From Pseudomonas sp. Root562 (GTDB taxonomy: Bacteria; Pseudomonadota; Gammaproteobacteria; Pseudomonadales; Pseudomonadaceae): a stretch of DNA of 64,000 nucleotides. The translations under genes and the position numbers were made by a program. Of the stretch, positions 61,464 to 64,000 are shown piece by piece. Location of the stretch: the NCBI RefSeq assembly GCF_001427125.1, contig NZ_LMGK01000023.1, forward strand, positions 223,870 through 287,869, in the 5' to 3' direction. Position 1 is the stretch's first letter, and every line of letters starts with the position of its first letter. The notes beneath the pieces are model-generated. The model searched no databases, was not told the DNA's origin, and saw only the letters and a list, made by a program, of their open reading frames with translations.

Positions 61464-63383
61464 CTATGCGGAGCGGGCGATGCCGTGTTTTCGCAGCTTG
61501 CGATAGAGGGTATTTCGGCTAACACCCAAATGCTCAGCCGTATGAGTCATGTGCCACCGCGTCTGCTCCAGTGCATTCAACAGCGCCAGACGCTCGGCAT
61601 CCTCCAGCGGATGCTCCGCTGGCTCCTCGATAGCTTGCGCTACCGCCGGCCGGGCCTGTCGAATCATCAACGGCAAATCCTCCAACCCGATCCGCCCGCC
61701 ATCACACAAGGCCGCCAACGTACGCAGCACATTGCGCAACTGCCGAACGTTCCCCGGCCAGGCGAAACCGAGCAAGGCCTGGCGCGCCGGCCCATCAATC
61801 AACACCGTTTCACCGCGCGCTTCTTCGGCCAGCAAAAAGTCGAGCAACTGTGATTTGTCACTGCGTTCGCGCAATGGCGGCAGTGCGACTTCCAGCCCAT
61901 TGAGCCGGTAATACAGGTCTTCACGGAAGCTGCCGTCCTGCACTCGCTCAAGCAGATTGCGGTGCGTGGCGCTGATGATCCGCACATTGACCGATTCCGG
62001 CTCTCCTCCGATTGGCACGACCTGCCGGTCTTCCAGCACCCTTAACAACCGTGTCTGCAAGGCCAGCGGCATATCGCCGATTTCATCCAGGAACAAAGTA
62101 CCGCCATCGGCCTGCTGTAACTTGCCGCGCATGCCCTCCTTGCGCGCGCCGGTGAAGCTGCCAGCGCGATAGCCGAACAATTCGCTCTCGATCAAGCTTT
62201 CGGGGATAGCTGCGCAGTTGAGGGCAACGAAGGTTTTTTCCGCGCGTTGACTGGCTTGATGCAGCGCTTTGGCGAAGGCCTCTTTGCCCGAGCCGGTTTC
62301 ACCGTTGATCAACAGCGGCACGTCCCGCTCGTAAACGCGCAAGGCCTTGCGAAAATCCGCCTGCAAGCCGCTATCGCCCAGGCAGATGCCAGGCATCGCA
62401 GCCCGATCTTCAACAACGGAGGCTGGCTTCAGTGGCACAGGTACGCGCCGCGACTCGCCACGCAGCACGGCAAACAGCCGGCGCCCATCACGGGTGCGCA
62501 GTGGCCAACTCGCACTGGCCTGGCTGCTGGCGCGGCCGAGCAATTCATCCAGCGAGCAATCGAAAAACGCTTCAACCGGTTTGCCGAGCAAGCCGCCGCG
62601 CACAAACCCCAGCAGGTTCAGGGCACTTTGGTTGACCGCACTGATCCGTCCTTCACCATCAAACGCCAGCAATCCTTCACTGAACAAGCCGACGGACTCG
62701 GCCTGCAAATGAAAACGCAGCAGCCACTGGTTGTCGAAACAACGCAGGAAATAGCAGCTCTCAATCATCTTCGCCGAAAGATTGACCAGCGCCATGGTGT
62801 GAAACTGACTCTGACGCGAGACATCGTGCCGTGCCGAGGACACATCGAGCACCGCCAGCAGTTCGCCATGCGGGTCGAACACCGGGCTCGCCGAACAGGT
62901 CAGGCCGGTGTGACGGCCACGGAAGTGTTCGTCCTGGTGAATGGTCAGCGCCTGGCGCTCTACCATGCAGGTACCGATACCGTTGGTGCCTTCGCAGGCC
63001 TCGCTCCAGTCGGCGCCGAGCCAGAGGCCGGCACGCTCGAAAATCTTCCGTTCGGCGGGGGCCGTCACGCAGTTGAGGATCACGCCGCGCGCATCGGTCA
63101 ACAGCACCGCATGGCCGGCGCCTGAGAGTTGCTGATGCAGGCTGGTCATTTCGTTGCCGGCGATGTGCAGCACTTGTTGCAAGCGTTCGCGGCTTTCGAG
63201 GACGCGCCCATGCTCAAGCACCGTCGGCGCCATGCTCAGGGCCGGGTCAAGGTGATAGTCCTCAAGACAACGCAGCCAGGAACGGGCGATGGACGGATCG
63301 CTGCCTGGACCGTGCAGGTGGGTTTTCCCCTGCGTGACGGTCAATACTTGCTGGGCATGGCGACTCAAATGGTTGTCGTGCAT
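61464..63383 (-). CDS. eatR: sigma-54-dependent enhancer-binding regulator, EatR/AcoR type
   Basis: 639 residues. N-terminal GAF-like sensor (~60-200), PAS-like part (~215-290), AAA+ domain (~320-560) with Walker A G-E-T-G-S-G-K-E, a G-S-F-T-G-A sigma-54 loop (usual GAFTGA with Ser for Ala) and Walker B G-G-T-L-F-L-D-E-I-G-D, then a Fis-type helix-turn-helix at the end (T-A-E-H-L-G-V-S-R-N-T-L-Y-R-K). Its position beside mpl and an aldehyde dehydrogenase matches P. aeruginosa EatR, which controls ethanolamine catabolism; that link is from memory and synteny. Confidence 0.85.
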   Translation of the reverse strand: MHDNHLSRHAQQVLTVTQGKTHLHGPGSDPSIARSWLRCLEDYHLDPALSMAPTVLEHGRVLESRERLQQVLHIAGNEMTSLHQQLSGAGHAVLLTDARGVILNCVTAPAERKIFERAGLWLGADWSEACEGTNGIGTCMVERQALTIHQDEHFRGRHTGLTCSASPVFDPHGELLAVLDVSSARHDVSRQSQFHTMALVNLSAKMIESCYFLRCFDNQWLLRFHLQAESVGLFSEGLLAFDGEGRISAVNQSALNLLGFVRGGLLGKPVEAFFDCSLDELLGRASSQASASWPLRTRDGRRLFAVLRGESRRVPVPLKPASVVEDRAAMPGICLGDSGLQADFRKALRVYERDVPLLINGETGSGKEAFAKALHQASQRAEKTFVALNCAAIPESLIESELFGYRAGSFTGARKEGMRGKLQQADGGTLFLDEIGDMPLALQTRLLRVLEDRQVVPIGGEPESVNVRIISATHRNLLERVQDGSFREDLYYRLNGLEVALPPLRERSDKSQLLDFLLAEEARGETVLIDGPARQALLGFAWPGNVRQLRNVLRTLAALCDGGRIGLEDLPLMIRQARPAVAQAIEEPAEHPLEDAERLALLNALEQTRWHMTHTAEHLGVSRNTLYRKLRKHGIARSA

Positions 63384-63439
63384 TTCTTATTGTTCTCCCC
63401 GAGAGCAGTGCCGCCCCTTTCAGGCCTGGCACACGCCTT

Positions 63440-63547
63440 GTGGCGAGGGAGCTTGCTCCCGTTCGAGTGCGAAGCGCTCGCCAGAACCTGACCGGTAGAC
63501 ATTTTGGAGCCGCTTCGCAGCCCAGCGGGAGCAAGCTCCCTCGCCAC
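63440..63547. repeat. REP pair (inverted), GGGAGCTTGCTCCC type
   Basis: GTGGCGAGGGAGCTTGCTCC on the left and GGAGCAAGCTCCCTCGCCAC on the right, about 70 bases apart, with smaller hairpins (GCGAAGCGCTCGC, CCGCTTCGCAG) inside. It lies in the 446-base gap between divergent eatR and exaC; the remaining sequence holds the exaC promoter parts listed separately and no gene. Confidence 0.9.
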
Positions 63548-63647
63548 AAAAAGGATTATCCGCGCGGCATCCTGCGGCCGAGCATCCTCCAGCCCGGCGC
63601 GCATTGCAATGCTGGCGAGACCCATCAGTCACAAGCTGTGCCATAAG

Positions 63648-63676
63648 CGGTACAAACTGTCACAGGGGCTGTACCG
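63648..63676. promoter_or_regulatory. inverted repeat upstream of the sigma-54 promoter, candidate enhancer site
   Basis: CGGTACA (63648-63654) and TGTACCG (63670-63676) form an exact 7-bp inverted repeat with a 15-base spacer, about 75 bases before the -24 box. This is the position expected for an enhancer-binding protein, most simply EatR encoded next door. CTGTCACAG inside the spacer is a further small palindrome. Confidence 0.45.
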
Positions 63677-63750
63677 AAAGCGTCACAGCCGTCACCCGCC
63701 CGTCCGGGAAAAATCGTCCAAGGCCTTGATTTGCCTGAGCTGCAGGGCAA

Positions 63751-63766
63751 TGGCCCGACCTTTGCT
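63751..63766 (+). promoter_or_regulatory. sigma-54 (RpoN) promoter of the aldehyde dehydrogenase gene
   Basis: TGGCCCG-ACCT-TTGCT matches the RpoN consensus TGGCACG-N4-TTGCW with one change. The -24 and -12 elements are correctly spaced, and the predicted start lies about 50 bases before the ATG at 63830. The neighbouring RpoN activator gene supports it. Confidence 0.8.
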
Positions 63767-63829
63767 CTACGCTTATAGCAAGCGCACATGCGCGACTCCC
63801 TATAAGCACAAAAGCAAGGAGAGACCACC

Positions 63830-64000
63830 ATGCGTTACGCTCACCCCGGTACTGAAGGCGCTATCGTTTCGTTCAAGAGCAAATACGGTAACTACATCGG
63901 CGGCGAGTTCGTCGCGCCTGTCAAAGGTCAGTACTTCACCAATACTTCGCCAGTCAATGGCCAACCGATTGCCGAATTCCCCCGTTCCACGGCCGAAGAC
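63830..64000 (+). CDS. exaC: aldehyde dehydrogenase, ExaC-like, N-terminal part
   Basis: The first 57 codons are present and the frame runs off the window. AAGGAGAG lies 8 bases before the ATG. The start M-R-Y-A-H-P-G-T-E-G and Y-G-N-Y-I-G-G-E-F-V-A-P match NAD+-dependent acetaldehyde dehydrogenases of the ExaC/AcoD group (about 506 residues). With EatR control it probably oxidises acetaldehyde from ethanolamine; ethanolamine ammonia-lyase genes would be expected to the right. Confidence 0.85.
   Translation, partial: MRYAHPGTEGAIVSFKSKYGNYIGGEFVAPVKGQYFTNTSPVNGQPIAEFPRSTAED

Overview
The window is chromosomal DNA of a fluorescent pseudomonad, most likely the Pseudomonas fluorescens group. 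The core gene order (CDF transporter, Lrp regulator, rluE, amn, acyl-CoA dehydrogenase, ladS, thiD-thiE-hemL, miaB-ybeZ-ybeY-corC-lnt, leuS-lptE-holA, lipA-lipB, dacA-rlpA-mltB-rodA-mrdA-rlmH-rsfS-nadD-proA, ubiX-mpl, eatR) follows, from memory, the P. aeruginosa PA3960-PA4022 stretch. GC-rich codon use and the typical Pseudomonas REP palindromes between genes agree. No tRNA, rRNA, CRISPR array or insertion sequence was seen.

Region 1 (1-4420) is an AT-richer accessory island. It holds the C-terminus of a RES-domain (NAD+ phosphorylase-type) toxin and a compact three-gene operon: a restriction-endonuclease-like protein, a small middle protein, and an SMC/Rad50-like ABC ATPase with a CxxC hook. 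This layout matches ABC-three-component (ABC-3C) conflict systems. The island ends inside hrpB, whose first ~127 codons survive (4424-4803) and stop at the DEFH helicase motif, so hrpB is broken.

Region 2 (4900-15150) holds a lipoprotein, a FieF-like metal exporter, a DUF6515 envelope protein, an Lrp regulator, DUF2788, RluE, Amn, an AidB-like dehydrogenase and the calcium-responsive hybrid kinase LadS. Region 3 (15500-33000) is a mostly plus-strand core run: thiamine and tetrapyrrole synthesis (thiD, thiE, hemL), tRNA/ribosome maturation (miaB, ybeY), lipoprotein acylation (lnt), leuS, LPS export (lptE), DNA polymerase III delta (holA), ribosome rescue (arfA, with a hairpin inside the gene) and a lytic transglycosylase.

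Region 4 (33000-45600) is minus strand: an LD-carboxypeptidase, lipoate synthesis (lipB, lipA), then the cell-elongation and peptidoglycan cluster (dacA, rlpA, mltB, rodA, mrdA) co-directional with rlmH, rsfS, nadD and proA. Region 5 (45800-52740) holds mpg, a DedA-PAP2 fusion, a Lon-N domain protein, an LrgA/LrgB pair, a MaoC hydratase, a MORN-repeat lipoprotein with a C13 caspase-like domain, and an atypical SDR.

Region 6 (52740-58990) interrupts the conserved order with two large toxin-like genes: a 1147-residue protein with a TcdA/TcdB-like pore segment and degenerate RTX repeats, and a 794-residue protein ending in a probable ADP-ribosyltransferase-like domain that contains a Ser-Asp tandem repeat. 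The first has no ribosome site of its own and overlaps a well-initiated 29-codon leader ORF in another frame.

Region 7 (59000-64000) holds a YceK-type lipoprotein, ubiX, mpl, the RpoN-dependent regulator eatR and, divergently, the start of an exaC-like aldehyde dehydrogenase with a good sigma-54 promoter. This probably opens an ethanolamine/acetaldehyde catabolic cluster beyond the right edge.
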